Made by a program: the position numbers and the translations under genes
Part shown: positions 35,571-45,005 of the stretch, one piece after another
How the letters are laid out: each line of letters opens with the position of its first letter
Position numbering within the stretch: position 1 is the stretch's first letter
Notes under the pieces: model-generated
Database searches by the model: none
The model's input: only the letters and a program-made list of their open reading frames with translations
Told to the model about the DNA's origin: nothing
Origin: JAGQPD01 sp020426865
GTDB taxonomy: Bacteria > Planctomycetota > Planctomycetia > Pirellulales > Pirellulaceae
Length of the DNA stretch: 64,000 nucleotides
Reading direction: 5' to 3'
NCBI GenBank assembly: GCA_041399065.1
Contig: JAWKTN010000006.1
Location: 310,001 to 374,000, forward strand

Positions 35571-38500
35571 TTATTGCGTGATTTGCCCCAATTCTTCGAC
35601 CAAAGCACGTACCGTAGCGCGAATCTGGTCTTCTGTGTGCGTCGACGTAATGAAGAATCTCAGTCGTGCCGCTCGTTCTTCCACGGCGGGATACAAGATG
35701 GGTTGGACGTTGATGTCGCGAGCATAGAGGCGGCGAGACAATTCCAGGCAGTGCAGCGAATTGCCCAGAATCACGGGTACAACGGGAGTCCCCTGGCTCG
35801 TTCCCGTATTCAAGCCGTGTTTCCGGGCCAATTCCAGGAACAAATTCGCACGGGCCCGACACAATTCCGCACGTTGGGGTTCGCGTTGCAATAGTTGCAG
35901 CGATGCCAGTGCCGCGGCGGCATTGGATGGCGGAATACCGACGCTGTACACAAAGCCGGGGGCGGTGTACTTGAGGTATTCGACGAGCGCATGCTCTCCC
36001 GCGATGTACCCGCCGCAGCTACCGAATGATTTGCTGAGGGTCCCCATCCAAATGTCGACGTCGGACGGGTCAACACGAAAGTGTTCGCCAATTCCACGGC
36101 CGTGGGCTCCCATCGTGCCCATCGAATGTGCTTCGTCGACCATCAACCAGCACTGGTGGCGTTTTTTTACCTCGACGAATTTTGGCAAGTCGGGAAAGTC
36201 GCCGTCCATGCTGTAAACGCCCTCAATGGCGATTAGCACGCGACGGTACTCATGGCGCAATTGCTGTAGCAATTCATCGAGTGCATGCCAGTCATTGTGG
36301 GGAAATGCCCGGCGGCGGGCGCCCGATAGGATGGAGCCTTGCACGATACTATTGTGTGCCAAGCTATCGTGGAGGATCAGATCGCCGTTTCCCATCACGT
36401 GCCCGATGACCGATTCGTTGGTCGAATGCCCGCCGACGAAGACAATGGCATCGTCGGCACCAATCCAGTCGGCGAGTGCCCGTTCCAGCTGCCCGTGAAT
36501 TGGCTTTTCCCCCGATACCAGCCGGCTGGCCGATACGCTCGTTCCGTACGTGTCGATGGCCTGTTGTGCGGCCTTGCTTACGACCGGATCACCCGACATC
36601 CCCAAATAGTTGTAACTGGAAAAATTGATCAATTGACGCCCATCGATCAGCGTTGTATCTCGAGTGACGCTTTGGTGGACGTTGAAATAGGGGTTGGCCA
36701 TACCTGTCGACTGCAGGTCGGCCATGGTTTGTTTCAGCCGCAGGTATTCCGGCATCGCCGCAAAATGAAAATCCCCCTGGGCGACCTGAAAGTCATCGGG
36801 CCGTTTCGTCAGGACGATGGGATCGGTCCCCAAATGTTGCGCAATTGCCTCGGCGACTTCCTGACAGGTTTCAATCTTACCGAGCACATCTTCGGGAAAC
36901 CGCCCGCCGTAGGTCTCTTCCAGCAGGTTTGCGACCTCGAGGCGTTCCAGGGAATCGAGCCCAAGTTCCACGATATTCGTATCGGGCGCCAGGCTTCGCA
37001 CCCGTTCCTTGCCGACGAGCCGCACCTTTTCGTAAACATGTTGCAGAATGGCGGTGGTCGTGCCAGACAGATTGGTGGTGATGGCGGCCACTGTTGGGCG
37101 GACGGCTGGGGCATTGGCGTCGGCTGCCCCGTCCGGTTCCCAGGCAAGGTATTTGGCGACGGCCATGAGGGAACCATCGGCAAAACCTTCGCGGCAGGCA
37201 TGGCGTTGAATCTTGCCACTGGATGTCTTGGGGATGGAACCGGCTCGTACCAGGATGATACCATCGGGCGGTATGTCATGAATGGCGGTGACATTGCGAC
37301 GAATGGCCGCGATGCAATCGTTCCAATCATCCTTGCGTACTCGTTCGACTTCGCAGACTACGATCAACCGTTCGCGTCCGGCAATGTCCACCGCGAATGC
37401 CGCTGCCGTGCCGGTTCGCAGATTCTCGTCAGCACGCTCGACCGTCATCTCAATGTCTTGCGGGTAGCGGTTGACGCCGCGAATAATGATCAAATCCTTC
37501 AAGCGTCCCGTCACGAACAATTCGCCGTCGTGGAAGAAACCCAGATCGCCGCTGCGTAGATAATGACCTGGCGTTCCGTCCGACATTTCGGCTCGAAACT
37601 GTTTCGCTGTCAACTCGGGTTTATTCAAATAGCCTTGGCCCACACTTGGGCTGGCAATCCAGATTTCGCCCACACGGTTGTCCGGCAAATGTCGCAACGA
37701 TTCCGGATCGACAATGCAAACCTCTTCATCAGGAAGGACTTGGCCGCAACCGATCAGGGCCCTTGCCGAGGGAGTGCCGGGCATGACGCGCTCGACAATC
37801 CGCTGATCAAGCTTCGTGCCGTCAAACGATCGAACGACCGGTGCGGATTCCCGAAGTCCGCCGGTAACGATCAACGTCGACTCGGCCATCCCGTAGCAAG
37901 GATAAAACGATTCGCGGCGGAAGCCGTAGGGGGCGAACCGCTCGCAGAACTTCTCGATCGTTCCCGGGCGAACCGGCTCGGCGCCATTGAACGCCAATTG
38001 CCACGTACTGAGATCGATCCCCGCTAATTGCTCATCGGTGATTTTCTTGCGACAGACGTCGTAGGCAAAGTTGGGCCCGCCGCTGATCGTGACACCATAA
38101 CGTGATATCGTCCGCAACCAGCGTACCGGCTTTTGCAGGAATGCCATTGGCGACATTAAGAGGCTCGGACGACCGATATACAACGGATTCAGGACGCCAC
38201 CGACGAGCCCCATATCGTGATAGGTGGGCAACCAACTTGTGCCGATCGCTTGGGGGCCTGGTGAAAACGCATGCGTGATCAACGAACAGTTATGCATGAT
38301 GTTGCCATGCGTTAACATCACTCCTTTCGGAGTTCCCGTCGATCCCGACGTATACTGCAAGATCGCCAATGAATCGGCGTGAATCGGATGCGGCTTCCAG
38401 TTGCGAGCCTCGTCATCGCCTATGTTGTCCGTCGCAATCCACGTCAAGGCCTTCAAAGTTGGCGCTTCGTCGGTCATCAGCTGAGTGCGATGGGTAACGT

Positions 38501-38951
38501 CGTCTACGGTCAACGCAATGATGGCATCCGCGTCGTCCGAAATTGCCTCGATCCGATTCATATTGCGATTGCGACGGGGCGGAAACGCTGGTACTGCGAC
38601 TACTTCGGCATAAAAGCATCCGAACAATGCCGCGATGAAGTCCAACCCCGGGGGAAACAACAACAACGCACGCTGGCCACGAAACCCATCACGCTGCAAC
38701 CGGCCCGCAATCGCTCTGGCGCGGAGATCCAGTTGCGCGTACGTGTATTGCACCAGGTCGTCCTCGCCATCCACGAGATACCCAAATGCCAATTGGTCCG
38801 GTTGCACTTCGGCCCAATGTTGGAGGCGGCGAGCGAAATCGGTGGGAAGCGCGGAAAGTGCGGGGGAATGTAGGGGAAGGATGGCCACCGTCTTGGTTAC
38901 TCCGGCACTTCCGGTGGGCACAGGGGATCGCTTGGTTTGCTGGTTTCCCAC
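35571..38951 (-). CDS. Fatty-acyl-AMP ligase / ACP / alpha-oxoamine synthase fusion
   Basis: 1126 residues in three parts. (1) About 1-600, a FAAL/AMP-ligase: LQYTSGSTGTPKGVMLTHGN, ESFYPCYGMAEST, LRSGDLGF, with KTSSGKIQR near its end. (2) About 630-710, an acyl carrier domain with the phosphopantetheine Ser in ELGLDSLERLEVANLLEE. (3) About 740-1126, a PLP alpha-oxoamine synthase: YNYLGMSGDP, DDAIVFVGGHSTN, MVDEAHSMGTMG and the PLP lysine in GTLSKSFGSCGGY. This order suggests that a fatty acid is activated, loaded on the ACP and condensed with an amino acid to an aminoketone, as serine palmitoyltransferase does for sphingolipids. The start (GTG) could lie slightly downstream. Confidence 0.85.
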   Translation of the reverse strand: MGNQQTKRSPVPTGSAGVTKTVAILPLHSPALSALPTDFARRLQHWAEVQPDQLAFGYLVDGEDDLVQYTYAQLDLRARAIAGRLQRDGFRGQRALLLFPPGLDFIAALFGCFYAEVVAVPAFPPRRNRNMNRIEAISDDADAIIALTVDDVTHRTQLMTDEAPTLKALTWIATDNIGDDEARNWKPHPIHADSLAILQYTSGSTGTPKGVMLTHGNIMHNCSLITHAFSPGPQAIGTSWLPTYHDMGLVGGVLNPLYIGRPSLLMSPMAFLQKPVRWLRTISRYGVTISGGPNFAYDVCRKKITDEQLAGIDLSTWQLAFNGAEPVRPGTIEKFCERFAPYGFRRESFYPCYGMAESTLIVTGGLRESAPVVRSFDGTKLDQRIVERVMPGTPSARALIGCGQVLPDEEVCIVDPESLRHLPDNRVGEIWIASPSVGQGYLNKPELTAKQFRAEMSDGTPGHYLRSGDLGFFHDGELFVTGRLKDLIIIRGVNRYPQDIEMTVERADENLRTGTAAAFAVDIAGRERLIVVCEVERVRKDDWNDCIAAIRRNVTAIHDIPPDGIILVRAGSIPKTSSGKIQRHACREGFADGSLMAVAKYLAWEPDGAADANAPAVRPTVAAITTNLSGTTTAILQHVYEKVRLVGKERVRSLAPDTNIVELGLDSLERLEVANLLEETYGGRFPEDVLGKIETCQEVAEAIAQHLGTDPIVLTKRPDDFQVAQGDFHFAAMPEYLRLKQTMADLQSTGMANPYFNVHQSVTRDTTLIDGRQLINFSSYNYLGMSGDPVVSKAAQQAIDTYGTSVSASRLVSGEKPIHGQLERALADWIGADDAIVFVGGHSTNESVIGHVMGNGDLILHDSLAHNSIVQGSILSGARRRAFPHNDWHALDELLQQLRHEYRRVLIAIEGVYSMDGDFPDLPKFVEVKKRHQCWLMVDEAHSMGTMGAHGRGIGEHFRVDPSDVDIWMGTLSKSFGSCGGYIAGEHALVEYLKYTAPGFVYSVGIPPSNAAAALASLQLLQREPQRAELCRARANLFLELARKHGLNTGTSQGTPVVPVILGNSLHCLELSRRLYARDINVQPILYPAVEERAARLRFFITSTHTEDQIRATVRALVEELGQITQ

Positions 38952-39089
38952 AGGCGTGCGGTCATGGATTCGCTAAGGGGGGTTGCCCCACCCAACATCG
39001 TCCTTCCCAGATTAGCAAGTAAACTGTTGTCCGGCAAATGGGGCCACGCGGTCTGGGTGGAGATTTCCGGTCCCACAGAATAGGAGAAA

Positions 39090-39189
39090 TGGCGGAAGTG
39101 CATGGGAATCGAACCCACCGACCGCAAGGGTTTCTCACGGCCCAACGGTTTTGAAGACCGCGGCCACCACCAGGTGAACAGGCACTTCC
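39090..39189 (-). tRNA. selC: tRNA-Sec (selenocysteine), anticodon TCA
   Basis: Reads GGAAGTGC at the 5' end and GCACTTCC-G-CCA at the 3' end, giving the 8-bp acceptor stem, discriminator G and encoded CCA of bacterial tRNA-Sec. The anticodon loop is CTTCAAA (TCA at 39152-39154). The variable arm is long (GGCCG/CGGTC stem), and the T arm is TGGG-TTCGATT-CCCA. The layout matches E. coli selC, as do the sel genes at 56-60 kb. SelA converts Ser-tRNA-Sec to Sec-tRNA-Sec, which SelB delivers to UGA. Confidence 0.96.
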
Positions 39190-39272
39190 AACAATGTTAC
39201 GACAACCACGAAATACGGCACGACATACGGAAAGGAACTCTCGTGATTTTTTCCCTACGATCTGCCGACGAG

Positions 39273-39506
39273 CTAAGCCCATTCCAGGCCCGTTCGGCTT
39301 TTGATCCGCTGCTCGAAATCGCCGATCAACCCCCCCAGTACATCCCAGCCTTCTGGGCGCCGGATCTCAATATCTCCCTGCTGGTTGATCCGTACGATTG
39401 TATCGTCGGCCACTCCCGCCGCGCGCAATTCCTGCTCATCAATCTCGTCCGGGTGCACGACGTCGACGAGCGTCTGACCGGTCATTTCAATGAATTTCAT
39501 CCGCAT
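39273..39506 (-). CDS. Small hypothetical protein
   Basis: 77 residues from ATG 39506 (MRMKFIEMTGQTLVDVVHPDEI); ATG 39500 is also possible. The sequence QELRAAGVADDTIVRINQQGDIEIRRPEGWDVLGGLIGDFEQRI is acidic and likely globular. It lies between rsmA and tRNA-Sec, about 60 bp after the rsmA stop. I know no function for it. Confidence 0.6.
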   Translation of the reverse strand: MRMKFIEMTGQTLVDVVHPDEIDEQELRAAGVADDTIVRINQQGDIEIRRPEGWDVLGGLIGDFEQRIKSRTGLEWA

Positions 39507-39566
39507 TGCGTATTCCAATGGTCTGAGAACAGTCTTTCCGTTGTAACACCTCTCTGCCGCAGACCG

Positions 39567-40490
39567 CTATCGTAACAGATCCGGCGAGGCTTGGCCAACC
39601 GTCCGCACTCGTTCGGCCAATTCCATGATCTGTTCGACCGACAACTGTTCGGCCCGAACGTCGGGACCAAAGCCCATCGCCGACAACACGTCGTCGATAT
39701 CCGATTTTGTCCGCTCTCCCTTGGTCGCACTGACCAGTACGCTACGCAAGAACTTTCGGCGATGAAAAAACAATGCGCGAACGAAGCGGTGAAAATACGC
39801 CAAATCGACAATCCTCGCACGCTTGTCCTCGCGTGGCACGATCTGGATAATCGCCGAGTGAACCTTGGGACGCGGCCAAAATACGCCCGGGGGCAAAACC
39901 CGTAGCGTCGTGGCGTCGCAAAGGCTCTGCACCCATATGCTTAACGCACTGTAATCTTTCGTACTGGGAACCGCTGTGATCCGATCGGCCAGCTCCTTTT
40001 GAATCGTGACCGTCATACTCGACGGTACCAACGGCGGATGCAACAGATTCGATATCAACGGCGTAGCGATGCTGTACGGTAAGTTGGCCGCCAGCTTGAA
40101 GCGGCTATCGGGGATCTCCGCTAGTTTGTCGGCGACCGCCTGCAAGACGTTGTCGTGAATGTTGTTCTTATTCCGCAAAACGTCCTGTCGCAACATCGTG
40201 ACGTTGGTAAATTCCACGAGTTCTTCCGCCGCGAGTTGATGCAAGTTGGCGTCTAATTCTACGGTGACCACCGCACCCGCCTTGGGTGCCATCAAGGTGG
40301 TCAAGGATCCCATCCCCGTACCCACCTCAAGCACGACATCGTTGGGCTGCAGGTCTGCTTCGCGGACGATGACGTCAAGCAAGTTTAGGTCGACCAGAAA
40401 GTTCTGGCCGTGACGTGCATCGGGACGAATGCCGACTTCCGCCATCCGGCGTTGAAGGAATGTTACGGTCTGTCGGTGCGAACGTTGCAT
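39567..40490 (-). CDS. rsmA: 16S rRNA adenine dimethyltransferase (KsgA)
   Basis: 307 residues. SAM-dependent enzyme that dimethylates the two adjacent adenines of the 3' hairpin of 16S rRNA. Motifs: RHGQNFLVD, VVLEVGTGMGSLTTLM (SAM site), VTVELD, and the catalytic NLPYS (AANLPYSIATP). Starts 18 bp after the ribE stop; likely cotranscribed with ribE. Confidence 0.95.
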   Translation of the reverse strand: MQRSHRQTVTFLQRRMAEVGIRPDARHGQNFLVDLNLLDVIVREADLQPNDVVLEVGTGMGSLTTLMAPKAGAVVTVELDANLHQLAAEELVEFTNVTMLRQDVLRNKNNIHDNVLQAVADKLAEIPDSRFKLAANLPYSIATPLISNLLHPPLVPSSMTVTIQKELADRITAVPSTKDYSALSIWVQSLCDATTLRVLPPGVFWPRPKVHSAIIQIVPREDKRARIVDLAYFHRFVRALFFHRRKFLRSVLVSATKGERTKSDIDDVLSAMGFGPDVRAEQLSVEQIMELAERVRTVGQASPDLLR

Positions 40491-40508
40491 GCAGGCGTCT
40501 GGTTAACC

Positions 40509-41147
40509 TCAGTCGATCCATGGAGTAGGGGGAGGGGCGTGGTCACTGGCAAGACCGAGCGATCGTTCGACGTACTTTGCCAGTACGTCGGTTTCAATAT
40601 TTACTTCGTCGCCCAATTGCAGACTGCCCAACGTTGTAATGTTCAGCGTATGTGGGATGAGGGCGACGCTGAAGCGGTCGTCCTGCACATCGACTAATGT
40701 GAGACTGACTCCATCGACCGCCACGGAGCCTTTGGAAGCCATCTGCCGCATCCATCGCGATGGAACTGTAAAATACAATGTCGACCATTCCCCCTCGTCG
40801 CGTCGTTCGGCACACTGTCCCACGCAATCGATGTGTCCGGTGACGAAGTGACCTCCCACCGCTTGACCGACCTGCAACGACGTTTCGAGATTCACTCGAG
40901 CACCCGGATTCAGTTTGCCCAGATTGGTGCGTGACAACGTTTCTGCTCCTGCCTCGAAGTGCAAGTGCTGGCCAGCCACTTCCACGACCGTTAAACAACA
41001 GCCGTTGATCGCGATGCTTTGTCCGATCGTCGCCTGGTCGGCGATTGCCGTCAGGTCGCCCGAGGTCGCGATGACCAACCGCATGCCTGGCGGCTGAACG
41101 ATGCACTGAGCAACCTGTCCCATCCCGTGTACTAGTCCAGTAAACAT
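40509..41147 (-). CDS. ribE: Riboflavin synthase, alpha subunit
   Basis: 212 residues from ATG 41147 (MFTGLVHGMGQV), the family start. Two lumazine-binding repeats: residues 1-100 (GQSIAINGCCLTVVEV, LETSLQVGQAVGGHFVTGHID) and 101-200 (KGSVAVDGVSLTLVDV, LIPHTLNITTLG, VNIETDVLAKYVE). Catalyses the dismutation of two dimethylribityllumazines into riboflavin. Longer upstream frame rejected. No FMN riboswitch is apparent upstream. Confidence 0.94.
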   Translation of the reverse strand: MFTGLVHGMGQVAQCIVQPPGMRLVIATSGDLTAIADQATIGQSIAINGCCLTVVEVAGQHLHFEAGAETLSRTNLGKLNPGARVNLETSLQVGQAVGGHFVTGHIDCVGQCAERRDEGEWSTLYFTVPSRWMRQMASKGSVAVDGVSLTLVDVQDDRFSVALIPHTLNITTLGSLQLGDEVNIETDVLAKYVERSLGLASDHAPPPTPWID

Positions 41148-41402
41148 TCGTCCGGCTCGTCGAAATTCAGTCAAGGATGTGCATGGCGGAAAGGGGGCGA
41201 CTCGTGCGGTCCGTTCCGCAGCGGCAGTAAGCATTCTCAAGTATTGTAAACCGACCAGATTTTTCAGCGACCCCAAAGGTACCGGGCTTTGGCGAGGCGG
41301 GCTAGGCAATGTTTGCCGCTTCGTTCACAATATTGGCTCGAATATATACGGGAATTTTCAGAAAGAACTCGTGTGTCGTGGCACGGCAGAAACGGAAGCA
41401 GA

Positions 41403-42707
41403 ATGAACAGTCTAATCGAAAACATTCAAGGGCGTCAGATCCTCGATAGTCGCGGCAATCCCACGGTGGAAGTCGATGTGGAATTGGTCGACGGGTCGTT
41501 TGGTCGAGCAGCGGTGCCGAGCGGGGCCAGTACGGGGGCACACGAGGCGTGGGAATTGCGCGACGGCGACAAGTCCCGGTTCCTCGGCAAGGGGGTCTTG
41601 CAGGCGGTGGAGAACATCAATACCAAGTTGGCCGACGAATTGATCGGTATGGACTCCTTGGATCAATCCGCCATCGACCGCCACATGTGCCAACTGGATG
41701 GCACACCGAACAAGAAAAGCCTGGGAGCCAATGCCATCCTGGGGGTTTCGCTGGCCGTCGCCAAGGCTGCGTCGGCATACACGCAGCAACCACTTTATCG
41801 CTACCTCGGCGGCCCCGGTGCTCGGATGTTGCCGGCTCCCATGATGAACATCGTCAACGGTGGGCAACACGCCGATAACTCGGTGGACGTCCAGGAATTC
41901 ATGGTGATGCCGTTGGGATTTGATTGTTTTTCCGATGCCCTACGTTGCGGTGTGGAGATCTTCCATCATCTGAAAAAGGTGTTACAGGAAAAGAAGTTGA
42001 ATACCGCAGTCGGTGACGAAGGTGGCTTTGCGCCAGACTTGGGCAGCAACGTTGAAGCGCTCGACCGGATCATCGAGGCGATCGATCGCGCTGGCTACTC
42101 ACCACGCGAACAAGTTTGGATCGCTTTGGATGTGGCCGCCACGGAATTGTACGATACGGCCAAGGGTGTCTATACCGTGGACGGCAAACCCATCGATTCA
42201 GCAGGGATGGTCGAGTACCTGGCAAACTGGTGCGACAAGTATCCCATCTGTTCGATTGAAGATGGTTGCAGCGAGGACGATTGGGAGGGCTGGAAGCTGT
42301 TGACCGATCGCCTGGGCGACAAAGTGCAACTGGTCGGGGACGATCTGTTCGTGACCAACACCGAGCGGCTGCAACGTGGTATCGATCAAGGAATCGCCAA
42401 CAGCATTCTCATCAAAGTCAATCAAATCGGATCGTTGACGGAAACGATCGAGGCGATCCAGCTGGCACACCGCTGTGGCTTTAGCAGCATTGCCAGTCAT
42501 CGCAGCGGCGAAACTGAAGATGCCACCATCGCGGACCTGGCCGTCGCCCTGGGAACCGGCCAAATCAAGACCGGCTCGGCGTCACGTACCGATCGGATGG
42601 CCAAGTACAACCAACTACTGCGGATCGAAGAACAATTGGCGGACTCGGCGATCTACGGCGGACGTAGTTTCCCCAAGGCGTCGGTCCGCCAGGCTCTGCG
42701 CAAGTAG
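41403..42707 (+). CDS. eno: Enolase
   Basis: 434 residues from ATG 41403 (MNSLIENIQGRQILDSRGNPTVEVDVEL). Dehydrates 2-phosphoglycerate to phosphoenolpyruvate. Signatures: SGASTGAHEAWELRDGD, GDEGGFAPDL, metal ligands in ALDVAATELY, SIEDGCSEDDW and QLVGDDLFVTN, catalytic Lys in SILIKVNQIGSLTET, and SHRSGETED. Full length. The two membrane-protein genes follow directly. Confidence 0.97.
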   Translation: MNSLIENIQGRQILDSRGNPTVEVDVELVDGSFGRAAVPSGASTGAHEAWELRDGDKSRFLGKGVLQAVENINTKLADELIGMDSLDQSAIDRHMCQLDGTPNKKSLGANAILGVSLAVAKAASAYTQQPLYRYLGGPGARMLPAPMMNIVNGGQHADNSVDVQEFMVMPLGFDCFSDALRCGVEIFHHLKKVLQEKKLNTAVGDEGGFAPDLGSNVEALDRIIEAIDRAGYSPREQVWIALDVAATELYDTAKGVYTVDGKPIDSAGMVEYLANWCDKYPICSIEDGCSEDDWEGWKLLTDRLGDKVQLVGDDLFVTNTERLQRGIDQGIANSILIKVNQIGSLTETIEAIQLAHRCGFSSIASHRSGETEDATIADLAVALGTGQIKTGSASRTDRMAKYNQLLRIEEQLADSAIYGGRSFPKASVRQALRK

Positions 42708-42717
42708 CCGCAGTGGT

Positions 42718-43092
42718 ATGAGCAACTCGCAAGACGTGCCGGGAAAGCGCCCGGCAATTACCGACTCGCCCTGGTTCTGGGCGAGTCTCTTTTGTTGGGG
42801 GGCGATCGTGGCCCTGTTGCTGGCCGAACCCCGCTTTCGCGGACGGCAGGCACAGATCGAAAGGCAATATCAAGCACGTCAGCGATCGGGGCAGACGGTC
42901 AGCCCCAATGGTCAATATGAACCAATCTCCGCGCCAGGTGCGACGATTTTCAATCTCCGCCCGCTACTGATCGCAGTTGCCAGTTTGATGTTTGTCTCGT
43001 GGGTGGTATTCTGGTGGTACCACATGCGCGGTATTCGATCGGCACGTGACAAGGTCCGTCATCAGGCACAAGCAACGAGGCCACCCCCATGA
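42718..43092 (+). CDS. Small membrane protein with two helices
   Basis: 124 residues. Two hydrophobic segments (ITDSPWFWASLFCWGAIVALLLA and LLIAVASLMFVSWVVFWWYHM) separated by a charged region. Starts 10 bp after the enolase stop and its TGA overlaps the ATG of the next gene (ATGA), so the two are translationally coupled. Function unknown; planctomycete-specific. Confidence 0.75.
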   Translation: MSNSQDVPGKRPAITDSPWFWASLFCWGAIVALLLAEPRFRGRQAQIERQYQARQRSGQTVSPNGQYEPISAPGATIFNLRPLLIAVASLMFVSWVVFWWYHMRGIRSARDKVRHQAQATRPPP

Positions 43093-43369
43093 GCGTACTT
43101 CTGGATAGTCCCTGGATGGTTGGGATCGGTGGATTGGCACTTTCGACGATGCTGTTTGGTGGCCTGATCAAAACCGGCGATCGGCGTATCCTCTGGGGGA
43201 TCGTCGGCGTAGTTGCTCTCACCGTTGTCATGCTGCTGATCGAACGCATGGTCGTGACGTCGCGCGAAGAGATCGCCGCGACCATCCGGTTGATCGCCGT
43301 CGATTTGGAAAGCAACGACGTGGATCGTGTGGCGGCGCATATTTCTGCCACCGCTCCCGAACTCAACCG

Positions 43370-43372
43370 TAA
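43370..43372. repeat. Target-site duplication TAA, left copy
   Basis: TAA directly before the left terminal repeat; matching TAA at 44687-44689 after the right one. The 3-bp duplication restores the interrupted frame exactly when one copy is removed. Confidence 0.85.
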
Positions 43373-44686
43373 GGACCCGTCCGCAAATAAGTTACCGAAG
43401 TGTTAATGATTGCGGGGCTGGATTTCGTAATTCCAGTCACCGTGAAATGTGTTGCGTTTGATTCGTATAGTTTTCATTTGGTCGTCGGTAATCTTCCTTC
43501 CTTTCGGATAGTCTTTTGCATCCAGTCGACAGTGAACCTCAAGCCCTTCGTCGGTACGCGTCGAGCTGACTAGGCTGACGACAACTTGATGGTTTTCTAA
43601 GGGAACTCCTCGCCAGTTTCGCGTAATATGACAGAACAGGCGATGTTCGATCTTGTTCCATTTGCTTGTTCCGGGCGGATAGTGACAAACTTCGATGATC
43701 ATTCCTGTTTGGTCTGCAAGACGCTGGAGTTCATACTTCCATAAACGATTACGGTGGCCGTTGCTTCCTCCACTGTCGGCAGTTATCAAAAGACGCTTCG
43801 GTTTCCTGTAGCGTTTCTTCCCCAAACGATGCCACCAACGACGGATCGCCTCGACTGCAAATTCTGCCGTGTCGCGACTGATGCCAACGGAGACCCAGGC
43901 TTCGTTCGTCTCCATGTCATACACTCCATAAGGAATTGCTTTGCCAAGTTCCTTGTCTGGGAAATCGTGCGTGTCGACTTCGAGCGGCTCTCCTTTTGGC
44001 CGGTACTCGCGCCCAACATTCGCCTTTTTTCCAAGGGTTTCCTTTTTCTTGGTATCAACCGAGACTGCGGGACGCCCGCCCCGGCGACAGGCACGGACAC
44101 GGCGGGCGATGTGTTCAAACTGGGCGTTGCGGTCAGGGTGGTCGCCTCCTTCACGCGTTTTCCGGTTGCCTTGCAGAGAATATCCGAGCGAACGCAATAT
44201 TTTTGAAATCTTCGTTCTTCCGACTTGATATCCCTGAGACCTCAATTCTCGTTGCAAGTTGTTCAGGCTCTTACATGTCCATCGAAGTGGCGACTGCGGG
44301 TCACCACGTTCAGTGGGCTCGACCAGTCGATCGATCGCGTTAATCAAGTCCGGCTGGTCAATCTCCAATGGCTTCCGGCCACCGCCAGTCCGTCTTTGGC
44401 GGGTGCTCGGCATGGGGTTACAGGACCGCAATTCCTTGATGCCCGTCCGAATGGTACGATCAGACAAACCGGTCGCGAGCGACACCGCTGTGATCCCACC
44501 ATAGCCAAGCTCGAGCGCCTCGCTTGCAGCCCACCGCCGTCGCCCTCGCTCGTCGAGATCGCCAGCGAGCATGTTAAACTTTCGTTCCAGTCCGTCGATT
44601 ATATGTGCGTCTTGCATCGACGCATTGTCGACGATCTAACCACAATCCACCAATATCAGTTCGGTAACTTATTTGCGGACGGGTCC
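43373..44686. mobile_element. ISAzo13-family insertion sequence
   Basis: 1314-bp element with perfect 27-bp terminal inverted repeats (43373-43399 starting GGACCCGTCCGC, and its complement at 44660-44686), flanked by TAA target duplications. It carries one transposase on the minus strand. Complete ends and an open transposase suggest it is recent and perhaps still mobile. Confidence 0.94.
43403..44617 (-). CDS. ISAzo13-family DDE transposase
   Basis: 404 residues, full length. N-terminal DNA-binding region (GITAVSLATGLSDRTIRTGIKEL). Catalytic acidic residues probably lie in AVSVDTKKKE, LLITADSGGSNGHR and SKWNKIEHRLF, the motifs typical of this family, along with PKGEPLEVDTHDF and AIPYGVYDM. 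Frame intact from ATG 44617 to the stop at 43403. Confidence 0.92.
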   Translation of the reverse strand: MQDAHIIDGLERKFNMLAGDLDERGRRRWAASEALELGYGGITAVSLATGLSDRTIRTGIKELRSCNPMPSTRQRRTGGGRKPLEIDQPDLINAIDRLVEPTERGDPQSPLRWTCKSLNNLQRELRSQGYQVGRTKISKILRSLGYSLQGNRKTREGGDHPDRNAQFEHIARRVRACRRGGRPAVSVDTKKKETLGKKANVGREYRPKGEPLEVDTHDFPDKELGKAIPYGVYDMETNEAWVSVGISRDTAEFAVEAIRRWWHRLGKKRYRKPKRLLITADSGGSNGHRNRLWKYELQRLADQTGMIIEVCHYPPGTSKWNKIEHRLFCHITRNWRGVPLENHQVVVSLVSSTRTDEGLEVHCRLDAKDYPKGRKITDDQMKTIRIKRNTFHGDWNYEIQPRNH

Positions 44687-45005
44687 TAAGGCTCGCATGA
44701 CATTGCCCAACGTCCGGATCGAAGACGTTCGCGTCAAACGTAACTTGAAGGTCGTCCTGGAATCTGGCGGCCGCGAGGCAACGGCCACGTTCAACGCTGT
44801 CATCGAAGGACAGGATAAACACCAACAAATGGGACGGCGACCGTACCCGTTTTTCTTTACCGTGCACTTTCGCCGCGAGGGTGACGCTTGGCGCGTCTTT
44901 GAGTGCGACTATCGCGATCCAACGGCTAACGATCCATTGCAGTGATCACGTCCCGCCATTTTTGTCATTCGTTCGTTGGTCCTTTCATCCTTTCGGTCCC
45001 GTGTC

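Larger units (their letters stand above)
43089..44945 (+). pseudogene. Two-helix membrane/SnoaL-like gene interrupted by an insertion sequence
   Basis: The 5' half (43089-43372) encodes two hydrophobic segments (MVGIGGLALSTMLFGGLI, ILWGIVGVVALTVVMLLI), then EEIAATIRLIAVDLESNDVDRVAAHISATAPELNRK. The IS lies at 43373-44686. Removing the IS and one TAA copy rejoins ...ELNRK to ARMTLPNVRIEDVRVKRNL...ATFNAVIEGQDKH...FTVHFRREGDAWRVFECDYRDP without any other change, ending at the TGA of 44943-44945. The repaired protein would be about 180 residues with an NTF2/SnoaL-like domain facing away from two membrane segments. Both halves are intact, so the insertion is young. Confidence 0.92.

Noticed and set aside
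36339..37559. 406-residue plus-strand frame inside the FAAL-ACP-oxoamine synthase gene
   Set aside because: Shadow of a long, well-supported minus-strand gene; no family similarity or ribosome binding site.
39102..39575. 157-residue plus-strand frame over tRNA-Sec and the small hypothetical gene
   Set aside because: It would code through the tRNA gene and has no start signal; the tRNA fold is decisive.
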